Of a stretch of DNA of 22,296 nucleotides, positions 1-6,833 are shown in pieces; position 1 is the first letter of the stretch; the number at the start of each line of letters is the position of its first letter. The notes under the pieces are model-generated. The model was not told the origin of the DNA and ran no database searches. It worked only from the letters and a program-made list of their open reading frames with translations. Location of the stretch: the NCBI GenBank assembly GCA_900765525.1, contig CAAFRY010000232.1, positions 1-22,296 on the forward strand, in the 5' to 3' direction. The stretch is from an uncultured Blautia sp. GTDB lineage: Bacteria; Bacillota; Clostridia; Lachnospirales; Lachnospiraceae. The position numbers and the translations under genes were made by a program.

Positions 1-375
1 AGCCCAGGGGTCACCCTCCTGCCCCCGTATGTTTTCCCAGGTAGAATACTGAGTGTGATAGGTAGCTCCTCCACACTCCCAGTAATGTCCATGGTCGCTT
101 ACCAGGTGGCTGTGAATCCCGTTTTCTTTCAATATCCCAGGCACAGAATCGTCAAAAGGTTCCAAAGGCCCCCAGGAGCGATGAAGAAAATTATACCGCC
201 CTGTGTGCAGCTCCCGCCTGGCAGGTATGCAGGGAAGGCTGCCGGCATAACAGTTATCAAAGCGCACCGCTCTTTGGGCCAGCCTTAGAAAATTAGGCGT
301 AATGGTATCCTGGCATCCATAGGGGCTTAAAAATCTTCGGTTCAGAGAATCAAACATTACCATTATCATTTTCAT
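1..375 (-). CDS. Sulfatase, N-terminal part (cut by window edge)
   Basis: This is the N-terminal 125 residues of a second sulfatase; the gene runs off the left end of the window. The family hydrolyses sulfate esters or sulfamates using a formylglycine made from Cys or Ser. Visible features are an N-terminal metal-site motif with Asp9 (MFDSLNR) and the maturation motif C49-I-P-A-R53 followed by a TGRY segment. A later stretch rich in His and Trp (SDHGHYWE, about residues 93-100) resembles a subgroup of bacterial sulfatases. There is no signal peptide, so it should be cytoplasmic. Its ATG (373-375) overlaps the TGA of the upstream sulfatase in an ATGA arrangement, implying translational coupling as the last visible gene of the importer operon. 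Two further in-frame ATGs (residues 3 and 5) are possible starts, but the coupled first ATG is preferred. The substrate is unknown. Cys-type maturation needs anSME or FGE, and neither gene is in this window. Confidence 0.9.
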   Translation of the reverse strand, partial: MKMIMVMFDSLNRRFLSPYGCQDTITPNFLRLAQRAVRFDNCYAGSLPCIPARRELHTGRYNFLHRSWGPLEPFDDSVPGILKENGIHSHLVSDHGHYWECGGATYHTQYSTWENIRGQEGDPWA

Positions 376-1721
376 TGCGATTTCTCCTTGGCCCTGATTT
401 CCGGCCTTTCCTCTCCTGCCTGCTCCATACAATCCAGTAATTTTTCTCTCAGCTTTTTCCGCACCTCTTCATAGCGGCTGTCCGCTGCCAGGTTATGCTG
501 TTCCCAGGGGTCTTCTTCCAGGTCGTACAGATATTTCTCCTCATACACCTGAGCCCCCGGATATTCCCAGGGGTCTTCCTTTGCCGCTACTGAATACTTC
601 CATTTTCTGGTACGGATAGCTCTTCCTATCTCACTTTCACTGATTTGGATAAATACACAGTCATCCCAGTTCTCCTCCTTTTTGGTCACCAGCCCTTTAA
701 GAGACTTTCCCTGGAATTCTTTGGGTTTAGGAATCCCGGCACAGTCTAAAAGAGTGGCCGGCAGGTCTATGAGGCTGACCAGTTCAGAGAGTACCTGCCC
801 TCCTGCAAAATCTCCTCCTCTGACAATGAGAGGGATATGTATGCTGGATTCATGGCAGGAACGCTTATACTCCTGGTTTCTGGTGCAAAAATGGCAGCCA
901 TGGTCCGATGTGTAGAACAAAATCGTATTGTCCCAAAGCCCCCTGTCCTTCAGAGTATCCACCAGTCTTCCCACATTTTCATCCAGGCTATGGCACTGCC
1001 CTAAATAATCCGGGTAATTCTGGGCCCAGTCTCCCTGTCCTTCCTTCATATCCGGCGGCGGACAAAAGTCCTTGAACCGCTCCTTACTTCCGTCAGGCCC
1101 CTCAAACCGGCCATGGTCATTCTGATGATGAGGTTCTATTTGAGAGATAAATAAGAAAAAAGGCTTTTCCCCGGAGTATTGGTGCAGGTAATGTATGGCA
1201 AAGTTATTGACAGCATCTGCCCGGTAGCCGATAAACTCTCTTTTCCTCCCCTCTTTGTCAAAGACATAACCGTCATATCCGTGAGAGGTAGCCTCCAGTA
1301 CATCCGCCGCCATCCAAAAGTCTTTATAGCCGCCCCTTCTTTCTTCAGGAACAGCCCTTGTCTCATAGTTTTCCTGGTCCACAGGAGCTGTGTAGCTGCT
1401 TCTGTTTGAGGCCAGATGCCACTTCCCTACATATGCCGTTTCATACCCCGCCTGACTGAAGCAATCTGCCAGAGTGGTAATATTTTCCGGCAGGGCCTGG
1501 GCATTCCTGTGGCAGCCTATCTGGGTAGGGTATCTGCCGCTTTGGAGGCAGGCTCTGGCCGGACCGCATACAGGCTGGCAGGTAAAAGCATTTTCAAATC
1601 TCACTCCCTGCGCTGCCAGTTTATCCAGGTTTGGCGTCACATCTAATTTCTGTCCATAGCATCCCAGAGTATCCCATCTCTGCTGGTCTGCAAAATAAAA
1701 AACAATATTGGGTCTTTTCAC
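372..1721 (-). CDS. Cys-type sulfatase (S1 family), cytoplasmic
   Basis: This is a complete 449-residue arylsulfatase-superfamily enzyme. The N-terminus has the metal-binding strand PNIVFYFADQQRWD (Asp12). The maturation signature is C52-G-P-A-R56, with Cys52 to become formylglycine, followed by the usual LQSGRYP. Further family residues are K100-W-H102, E196-P-H-H, and a second metal motif around D273-H274 (TSDHG) followed by K286. The length is normal for the family. No signal peptide or lipobox is present, so it should act in the cytoplasm on imported sulfated sugar. It starts with GTG at 1719-1721, with a good AGGAGG seven bases upstream, 15 bases after the permease stop. Its stop overlaps the next sulfatase start. 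Operon position behind a CUT1 importer suggests desulfation of an imported sulfated oligosaccharide. The exact substrate (glycan sulfate, choline sulfate or other) cannot be read from the sequence. Confidence 0.95.
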   Translation of the reverse strand: MKRPNIVFYFADQQRWDTLGCYGQKLDVTPNLDKLAAQGVRFENAFTCQPVCGPARACLQSGRYPTQIGCHRNAQALPENITTLADCFSQAGYETAYVGKWHLASNRSSYTAPVDQENYETRAVPEERRGGYKDFWMAADVLEATSHGYDGYVFDKEGRKREFIGYRADAVNNFAIHYLHQYSGEKPFFLFISQIEPHHQNDHGRFEGPDGSKERFKDFCPPPDMKEGQGDWAQNYPDYLGQCHSLDENVGRLVDTLKDRGLWDNTILFYTSDHGCHFCTRNQEYKRSCHESSIHIPLIVRGGDFAGGQVLSELVSLIDLPATLLDCAGIPKPKEFQGKSLKGLVTKKEENWDDCVFIQISESEIGRAIRTRKWKYSVAAKEDPWEYPGAQVYEEKYLYDLEEDPWEQHNLAADSRYEEVRKKLREKLLDCMEQAGEERPEIRAKEKSQ

Positions 1722-1736
1722 CTTTATTCCTCCTTC

Positions 1737-2600
1737 TTACTTCAATCCTGTGGAAACAATTCCCTGTACGAAATATTTCTGGGCAAACAAAAACAGTATA
1801 ATCATAGGCAGAGAAATCAAGGTTGCCGCTGCCATCATAGGACCCCAGCGAACGGTGCTCTCATCACGAAACATAGTCAGGGCAAGCTGAACGGTTCTCA
1901 TGGATTCTGAATTTGTCATAACCAAAGGCCACAGATAATCATTCCACACCGCCGAACCTTTCAGAAGAGCCAGGGTAGCCAGAATAACCTTGGAATTTGG
2001 AATATAAATAGAAAAATAGGTTTTCCACTTATTGGCCCCGTCCAGCATGGCCGCTTCATCTAAAGAGCGGGGAAAATTTTCATAAAACTGCTTACACAGA
2101 AAAATACCGAAGGAGCCTGAGACCAGAGGAATGATTACACCGGGAAGAGTATTCATTAGTCCAGAGCCTCCAAAGCCCAGGATATTATTTCCTCCTAATA
2201 AAGGAAATTTAGCCATAATCAGGAAGGTAGGCAGCATGGTTACCTGAGGCGGCATCATAAGGCCTACCAGCAGCAAGGTAAAAAGGGCATTGGACCCACG
2301 GAATCTCAGTCTGGCAAATGCATACCCTGCAATAGAATTAAAAAGCAGAGAAAAAACAATACTTGTCAGCGTAATAATCAGAGAATTTCTGAAATATACC
2401 GGCCAGGCTCCTGTTGTCATTGCCTCTGTATAATTTTCAAAATGCAGAGATTCCGGCAGAAAATGAAACACTGCCGAATTGATTTCTCCCGTTGTTTTCA
2501 AAGATGTAGAAATCATCATGAAAATGGGAAGAAGCACAATGAAAGATACTGCTGTCATACAAATAATCCAGATGATATTTAAATATTTTTTCTTTCTCAT
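1737..2600 (-). CDS. CUT1 sugar ABC transporter permease (MalG/UgpE type)
   Basis: This is the second membrane subunit of the sulfatase-linked importer, 287 residues with about six hydrophobic helices. It is the MalG-like partner: a short N-terminal tail, a first helix near residues 8-30, and the ATPase-contact EAA loop at about 182-201 (EAAMLDGAN...IYIP). It should form a heterodimer with the permease just upstream and accept sugar from the lipoprotein encoded at 3580-4884. It lies 11 bases after the upstream permease, with a purine-rich ribosome site in the gap, and 15 bases before the first sulfatase, so co-transcription is nearly certain. No ATP-binding subunit is encoded nearby. In CUT1 systems of Firmicutes a shared MsmK/UgpC-type ATPase often serves several importers; that is inferred here. 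Confidence 0.95.
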   Translation of the reverse strand: MRKKKYLNIIWIICMTAVSFIVLLPIFMMISTSLKTTGEINSAVFHFLPESLHFENYTEAMTTGAWPVYFRNSLIITLTSIVFSLLFNSIAGYAFARLRFRGSNALFTLLLVGLMMPPQVTMLPTFLIMAKFPLLGGNNILGFGGSGLMNTLPGVIIPLVSGSFGIFLCKQFYENFPRSLDEAAMLDGANKWKTYFSIYIPNSKVILATLALLKGSAVWNDYLWPLVMTNSESMRTVQLALTMFRDESTVRWGPMMAAATLISLPMIILFLFAQKYFVQGIVSTGLK

Positions 2601-2611
2601 GATTTATCCTC

Positions 2612-3505
2612 CTATGATACGTCTACATCCTGCCCTTTGTTTCCAAACTTGAAAATCATCATTGTCACGAACAGGGAAAAGGCCAGAAGCAGCACCGCCA
2701 TGGCGCTGGCATAGCCCATCTTAAACTCCAGAAAGCCTCTTCGGTATATCTGGTGTACAATAGTGGTAGTACGGTTCAAAGGCCCGCCGTCTGTCATAAT
2801 GTTTACCTGTTCAAATACGGCAAAGCTGTTTACAATTCCCGTAACCAGAAGGAAAAAGGTGGTAGGCCTCAGCATAGGCCAGGTAATACTGGTAAATTTC
2901 CGGAACACCCCTGCCCCATCCAGCTCTGCCGCCTCGTACAGAGAGCTTGGAATACCGGTAAGGCCTCCCAGAAAAATTACCATAGAATATCCGCAGTTTT
3001 TCCAGATTCCGATTAAAATAATACAAAACATAGCCTGGTCCGGATTGATGAGCCACTGCTGAGGCGGAAGCCCTATAAGCTTCAGCAGGTTATTCAAAAG
3101 ACCGAAATTAGGATTATACAGCCACAGCCACACCATGGAAACACAAACCATGGACATTACATTTGGCAGATAAAGGGCTGTCCGGAACAAAGGTACTGCC
3201 CTGGATTTCCGGTACAGCAGCACGGACAAAAACAGCCCCAATCCTAGCTGTATGGTCAAAGTCAAAACCGTATAAAGCAATGTGTTTTTCACAGAACCCA
3301 GAAATTCATCGTCACGAAATAATTTTATGTAATTTTCCAGCCCCTTAAAATTAGGCATTTGATACATATTAAAATCCGTCAGACTGTAATATAAAACCAT
3401 TCCAATAGGAATCAAAACAAATACCGTAAAAATCAAATACGCCGGCAGAATCATAATATAAGCTTCTCTGTCGCTGCGCATTTTTTTCCCTTTTCTTCCT
3501 GCCAT
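2612..3505 (-). CDS. CUT1 sugar ABC transporter permease (MalF/UgpA type)
   Basis: This is the first membrane subunit of the sulfatase-linked importer, 297 residues with about six helices. The N-terminus is basic and cytoplasmic (MAGRKGKKMR), followed by helix 1 at about 17-40 and the YSLTDF segment typical of MalF/UgpA-type proteins. The EAA loop is at about 191-210 (EAAELDGAG...ITWP). The ATG at 3503-3505 is supported by a GGGAGGG ribosome site; an in-frame ATG at residue 9 is less well placed. The gene follows the binding-protein gene after 74 bases that contain a strong stem-loop, so its expression may be set below that of the lipoprotein. Confidence 0.95.
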   Translation of the reverse strand: MAGRKGKKMRSDREAYIMILPAYLIFTVFVLIPIGMVLYYSLTDFNMYQMPNFKGLENYIKLFRDDEFLGSVKNTLLYTVLTLTIQLGLGLFLSVLLYRKSRAVPLFRTALYLPNVMSMVCVSMVWLWLYNPNFGLLNNLLKLIGLPPQQWLINPDQAMFCIILIGIWKNCGYSMVIFLGGLTGIPSSLYEAAELDGAGVFRKFTSITWPMLRPTTFFLLVTGIVNSFAVFEQVNIMTDGGPLNRTTTIVHQIYRRGFLEFKMGYASAMAVLLLAFSLFVTMMIFKFGNKGQDVDVS

Positions 3506-3521
3506 TTTATCCCTCCCTATA

Positions 3522-3569
3522 CGAAAAACAGGAGCACCGTATTCCTGTTCCGGCTTTATACGGCGCCCC
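3522..3569 (-). terminator. Intercistronic attenuator stem-loop, sulfatase importer operon
   Basis: Positions 3558-3569 and 3531-3542 form a 12-bp stem in the minus-strand RNA, including two G-U pairs, with a 15-base loop. The stem is followed by TGTTTTTCG (revcomp of 3522-3530). It sits between the binding-protein stop (3580) and the permease start (3505). It looks like a partial intrinsic terminator or a 3' stabilising hairpin that would leave more binding-protein mRNA than permease mRNA. Confidence 0.7.
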
Positions 3570-3579
3570 TTTCCTTTGG

Positions 3580-4884
3580 TTACTGATTGTCAATCTCTTC
3601 CTGAACCTTTTCCGCCGCAGCGTCTAAAGCTTCCTGGGCTCCGGCCTGGTCATAGAAAACCTGTTCCATAGCATCATCCACATAAGTGAAAACACTGTTG
3701 AAGTAAGGAACCTTAGGAGAGCCCTTTCCGATTTCGATAGCTTCCAGAATCATAGGTCCATTTTCCTGGTTATTTTCCAGATAAGCCTCCTCCAGAGAAG
3801 CTCTTACCGGTGCAGTTTTAGCTGTGTCCATCCAAATCTCCATGGATTCTGTGCTGCACATATATTCTATCAGCTTCCAGGCAGCTTCCTTTTGCTTGGA
3901 ATTGGAATTCATGAACATAAAATGCATGCCGCAGAAGGTACCGCTGTTTTCCTTCTGGAACATAGGAACCATTTTAATCTTGCCCTCTAAATCTCCTGTA
4001 TTGATATTGTTAAATTCATTCTCAGAAATAATGGTCATGGCTGCCGTGCCGTTATAGAAGGGGTTTTGGTCTGACTGAGTATTATCCCACTCCACCAGTC
4101 CTACATCTTTCAGCTCCTTTAAGAACTCCATAGCTTCCACAGCTTCCGGCTGGTTAAATAAAATTTCATTGCTGGCTTCGTCTACCAGGTTCTCCATTCC
4201 GTTCTGCACACCGAAGATTTCCAGATACTGGTTAATATTGGTTCCGCTGGTAGGCAGTCCATATCCGCACTGCACAATGGTTCCTGCAGAATCCTTCACT
4301 AAAAGCTTTTTGTGAGCGTCCAAAAGTTCATCCCAATTAGTAGGGGGATTGTCCGGGTCTAATCCTGCTTTTTCAAAAAGCTCTGTATTGATGACAAACA
4401 TTCTGGCATCCGGCGTATAGGGCACTCCGTATAACTTACCGCCGATACTGCCGGCTTCAATTACACTGTCGTATAAATCCTCCATGCCCTCCCAGTCAGC
4501 CACATATTCGTCCAGACATTCATACTGTCCCATGGGAACCCTTGCGCCAATAGAAGATAAGGAATAATGAATTACATCAGGAGCTGTTCCGGAAGCAAAA
4601 CCGGTATTCAGCTTTGTCTCAAAATCATCTCCCCAGGGAGCCTCCTGATATTCCACCTCAATATCCGGATTTTCTTTTTCAAAGCCTTCAATCATCTTGG
4701 TAAAAGCTTCTTTTTTGTAATCCTCTGTGCCGGCCCGGAGAAATACCAGCTTTACTTTATCCCCTCCGGAGCCCCCGTCTCCTTCCGAAACCAAATCTTC
4801 ATTACCGCTGGAGCAGGCTGCCATAGATAAAACCATAACTCCGGCCAGTGCTGCCGATACTGCTGCTTTCATTCTTTTTTTCAT
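3580..4884 (-). CDS. Extracellular solute-binding lipoprotein (family 1), sulfatase importer
   Basis: This 434-residue protein is the substrate-capturing subunit of a CUT1 sugar importer. The N-terminus is a lipoprotein signal peptide (MKKRMKAAVSAALAG...) with a lipobox ending SMAAC at Cys24. An acidic/Gly/Ser linker follows and then a mature family-1 binding-protein fold (KLVFLRAGTEDYKKEAF..., GTAPDVIHYS, a C-terminal segment rich in acidic residues). Length and architecture are normal. The ATG at 4882-4884 has AGGAG at 4893-4897 with an 8-base spacer. It is the first gene of the importer/sulfatase operon; a -10 box and a 14-bp direct repeat lie upstream. Linkage to two cytoplasmic sulfatases suggests that it binds a sulfated oligosaccharide, but this is inference from context only. 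Confidence 0.95.
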   Translation of the reverse strand: MKKRMKAAVSAALAGVMVLSMAACSSGNEDLVSEGDGGSGGDKVKLVFLRAGTEDYKKEAFTKMIEGFEKENPDIEVEYQEAPWGDDFETKLNTGFASGTAPDVIHYSLSSIGARVPMGQYECLDEYVADWEGMEDLYDSVIEAGSIGGKLYGVPYTPDARMFVINTELFEKAGLDPDNPPTNWDELLDAHKKLLVKDSAGTIVQCGYGLPTSGTNINQYLEIFGVQNGMENLVDEASNEILFNQPEAVEAMEFLKELKDVGLVEWDNTQSDQNPFYNGTAAMTIISENEFNNINTGDLEGKIKMVPMFQKENSGTFCGMHFMFMNSNSKQKEAAWKLIEYMCSTESMEIWMDTAKTAPVRASLEEAYLENNQENGPMILEAIEIGKGSPKVPYFNSVFTYVDDAMEQVFYDQAGAQEALDAAAEKVQEEIDNQ

Positions 4885-4918
4885 ACCTTCATCTCCTCAC
4901 TGTATTTTTGATGTATTT

Positions 4919-4946
4919 ATTATACAAAAAACCTTCATTTTTTCCA
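4919..4946 (-). promoter_or_regulatory. Candidate promoter of the importer/sulfatase operon
   Basis: On the minus strand a perfect TATAAT lies at 4919-4924, about 35 bases before the start codon at 4884. The -35 region 17-18 bases further upstream (ATGGAA/TATGGA) is a poor match to TTGACA. A strong -10 with a weak -35 fits a promoter that needs an activator, possibly the AraC-type regulator encoded at 5322-6833. The exact transcription start is not known. Confidence 0.45.
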
Positions 4947-4966
4947 TAAATACTATACATATTTTC

Positions 4967-5050
4967 TTGGAATATATTTGTCTCTTTCGTCACTTTGTAC
5001 ATTATGCCTCTTTTTCCCTGTTTATTTATATATAAATTGGATTATATTTG
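4967..5050 (-). promoter_or_regulatory. Pair of 14-bp direct repeats upstream of the importer/sulfatase promoter
   Basis: On the minus strand CAAATATAATCCAA (5037-5050) and CAAATATATTCCAA (4967-4980) match at 13 of 14 positions and are exactly 70 bases apart. They lie about 55 and 125 bases upstream of the probable transcription start. Direct repeats in this position are typical of activator sites for AraC-family regulators, and the neighbouring response regulator is the natural candidate. The region is AT-rich, so chance similarity is not excluded. Confidence 0.4.
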
Positions 5051-5155
5051 GCATTTTTTGTAATTTATTTATACATACCCCGCTTTCGGTATGCTGCGTC
5101 TGTACTATCTTTTTTCCAGTCCATATCCCGGCTAAACTCTCCCTGCTTTTAGCAC

Positions 5156-5308
5156 AAAAAGAGAGGCTGCTGCATTAAGCATATATGAGGAATATTTATA
5201 CATTTTATGCGAATTTGTCCAGGATAGCTTTGAGACTTTAGGCTCAAAGCCACACAGACTGAGCAATATAAATATTCTCGTATTTTGCTTAATGCAACAG
5301 CCCCTCTT
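5156..5308 (-). terminator. Terminator of the kinase/regulator operon, formed by the palindromic element
   Basis: RNA made through the regulator stop (5322) would fold the 42-base arms of the 150-bp element into one long imperfect stem. The stem ends in CTCTC followed by TTTTT (revcomp of 5156-5160). A long stem plus a U-run directly downstream of a gene is what an intrinsic terminator needs. The other strand lacks a comparable T-run, so termination should favour minus-strand transcripts. It would insulate the importer operon from the two-component operon. Confidence 0.65.
5159..5308. repeat. 150-bp palindromic element with 42-bp terminal inverted repeats (MITE-like)
   Basis: The left arm (5159-5200) and the reverse complement of the right arm (5267-5308) align without gaps over 42 bases with about nine mismatches. 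They share the core TGCATTAAGCA and the block GAATATTTATA (one arm) / the equivalent in the other arm. The centre holds a second, perfect 8-bp hairpin, GCTTTGAG (5227-5234) with CTCAAAGC (5243-5250). No reading frame is present. Size and architecture fit a miniature inverted-repeat element. No clear target-site duplication was seen at either edge, so mobility is not proven. Its alternative or additional role is as a terminator (separate entry). Confidence 0.6.
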
Positions 5309-5321
5309 CTCAACTCCGGGG

Positions 5322-6833
5322 TTACTGCTTTGATTTACGATATTCCAAAGGCGTCATACCTGCATATTTTTTAAAAAGCTTGCTGAAATATCCGGAATCC
5401 TGAATCCCCACTTTCCAGCATATTTCCTGGATGCTGTCCCTGGTATGCTCCAAAAGCTCCCTGGCCTTCTCCAACCGATATTGCTGTAAATAATTATAAA
5501 GATTGTCCCCTGTTTCCTTCTTAAACAGATGAGACACATAACTGCGGTTCATGTGTACATAGACAGCCAGCTCTTCCAGGGAAATATTTTCTCTGTAATT
5601 AGCTTCAATATATTCCATAATCTTTTGCACCGCCTGGCTGTAAACCTGCTTCTTGCCTGCGAAAGACAGGAGCAGACTGTTCATTTGCTGGGAAAATTCC
5701 TCCTCCAAAAGCCCCACATCTGCACATTCTCCCAGAATCAGCAGATTGTCTGCGGAAATCTCCTGTCGCTGTTCTCCCTCCAGATAATTCCAATATATAT
5801 TCAAAACAAAATTCAGTATAGTCTTTCTCAACAGTCCTGCTTCCGGCATGGCCCTTCTCACAAATTGGAAAATCTGCCGGATTCTCTCTTCTATCTCCTT
5901 TTGCCCTGCAGTTCCTATCATATTTTGCAATTCATCAAACATGATTTTCAATCTGGACGGTATATTTTCCTGCTGCCTGACCATTTTATCATAGGACAGG
6001 CCTTCCCTGTGGAAATAAAAATTCTGGTACAGGGATACTGCCTCTGCTTCCTGATACATTCCTGACAGGTCCTCTCCCTTTTCTCCTGCTGTGCTGCCGC
6101 TGACCCATAAATCTTTATAACCGAAAGAGCCCAGGCCTTTAAACAGTTTTTCCGCCAGAACAGAAGGGCTATTTCCCCCCAGCTCAGAAACTACCAGAAT
6201 CCTTTTTCTTCCCTGGGGCACGAAATAATAGCTCAGCTTCTCTTCCTGAAAGAAAAAAGCAGTGATTTCCTCCAAATGTTCCATATGAGACACTTCCCCA
6301 CCAATGTCTAAAAGTGTCAGTACAAAGGGATTTTTTATCCGGCTGAAAGTATTCCAATATTGAGCCAGCCTGTCCGGCGCAGCTCCTTTAGAAGAAAGCT
6401 CCTGACGCAGCATATCCTCCATCTGTTCCGAAGAAGACTCCTCCTTTTTTTCTCCGGGATTTCGCAGATATTCTCTTGCTGTCCTCAGACATTTTTCCAG
6501 CTCCTCTCTTGTAATCTCTGATTTTAAGAGAAACTCCTTTACTCCCAGCTTGAAACACTCTCTGGCATAGGAAAAATCATCATATGCGCTGAGGATAATC
6601 GTATAGGGAATAGGCTGGTTTTCTCCCAAAGCTTTCAGCAGTTCCATACCGTCCATTACCGGCATCCGTATATCGGTAAACAGAACATCCACCTTCTCCT
6701 TCAGGCACCAGTCCAGCACCTGCTTTCCATTGGAATATATCCCCGTCACATGATAGTGAGGAGACAGCTCTTCTATATTCTTTTTCATCCATTTCAAAAT
6801 AATCTGCTCGTCATCTGCTATTACAATGTTCAA
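5322..6833 (-). CDS. YesN-type response regulator, REC + AraC-family DNA-binding domain
   Basis: This 503-residue regulator is the probable partner of the kinase at 6830-8638. Residues 1-120 form a receiver domain with the acidic pair Asp7-Asp8, phosphoacceptor Asp54 in LFTDIRMPVMDG, Ser82 and Lys104. A long middle region (about 125-395) of unassigned function is usual in YesN-like proteins. The C-terminal 100 residues are an AraC-type double helix-turn-helix (ISLEELAVYVHMNRSYVSHL... and IQEICWKVGIQDSGYFSKLF). The start codon is TTG at 6831-6833. It overlaps the kinase TGA as TTGA and has GGAGG nine bases upstream inside the kinase gene. The neighbouring importer/sulfatase operon is the likely target, because its promoter has a weak -35 and direct repeats. 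Confidence 0.95.
   Translation of the reverse strand: MNIVIADDEQIILKWMKKNIEELSPHYHVTGIYSNGKQVLDWCLKEKVDVLFTDIRMPVMDGMELLKALGENQPIPYTIILSAYDDFSYARECFKLGVKEFLLKSEITREELEKCLRTAREYLRNPGEKKEESSSEQMEDMLRQELSSKGAAPDRLAQYWNTFSRIKNPFVLTLLDIGGEVSHMEHLEEITAFFFQEEKLSYYFVPQGRKRILVVSELGGNSPSVLAEKLFKGLGSFGYKDLWVSGSTAGEKGEDLSGMYQEAEAVSLYQNFYFHREGLSYDKMVRQQENIPSRLKIMFDELQNMIGTAGQKEIEERIRQIFQFVRRAMPEAGLLRKTILNFVLNIYWNYLEGEQRQEISADNLLILGECADVGLLEEEFSQQMNSLLLSFAGKKQVYSQAVQKIMEYIEANYRENISLEELAVYVHMNRSYVSHLFKKETGDNLYNYLQQYRLEKARELLEHTRDSIQEICWKVGIQDSGYFSKLFKKYAGMTPLEYRKSKQ

Larger units (their letters stand above)
4885..5158. other. AT-rich regulatory gap between importer operon and inverted-repeat element
   Basis: No gene is visible here. 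Apart from the ribosome site, promoter and direct repeats listed separately, it contains a small inverted repeat, CATACC (5074-5079) and GGTATG (5088-5093). This could be a weak operator or hairpin. Together with the element at 5159-5308 and a short spacer, this accounts for the 437-base gap between 4884 and 5322. Confidence 0.6.

Noticed and set aside
5159..5308. Remnant of an autonomous insertion sequence or a CRISPR-like repeat
   Set aside because: There is no transposase frame, no spacer/repeat periodicity and no visible target duplication; only the MITE-like or terminator reading is supported.
5529..6065. 178-residue open frame on the plus strand
   Set aside because: It lies antisense inside the response regulator, has no recognisable domain and no ribosome site; a shadow of the real gene.
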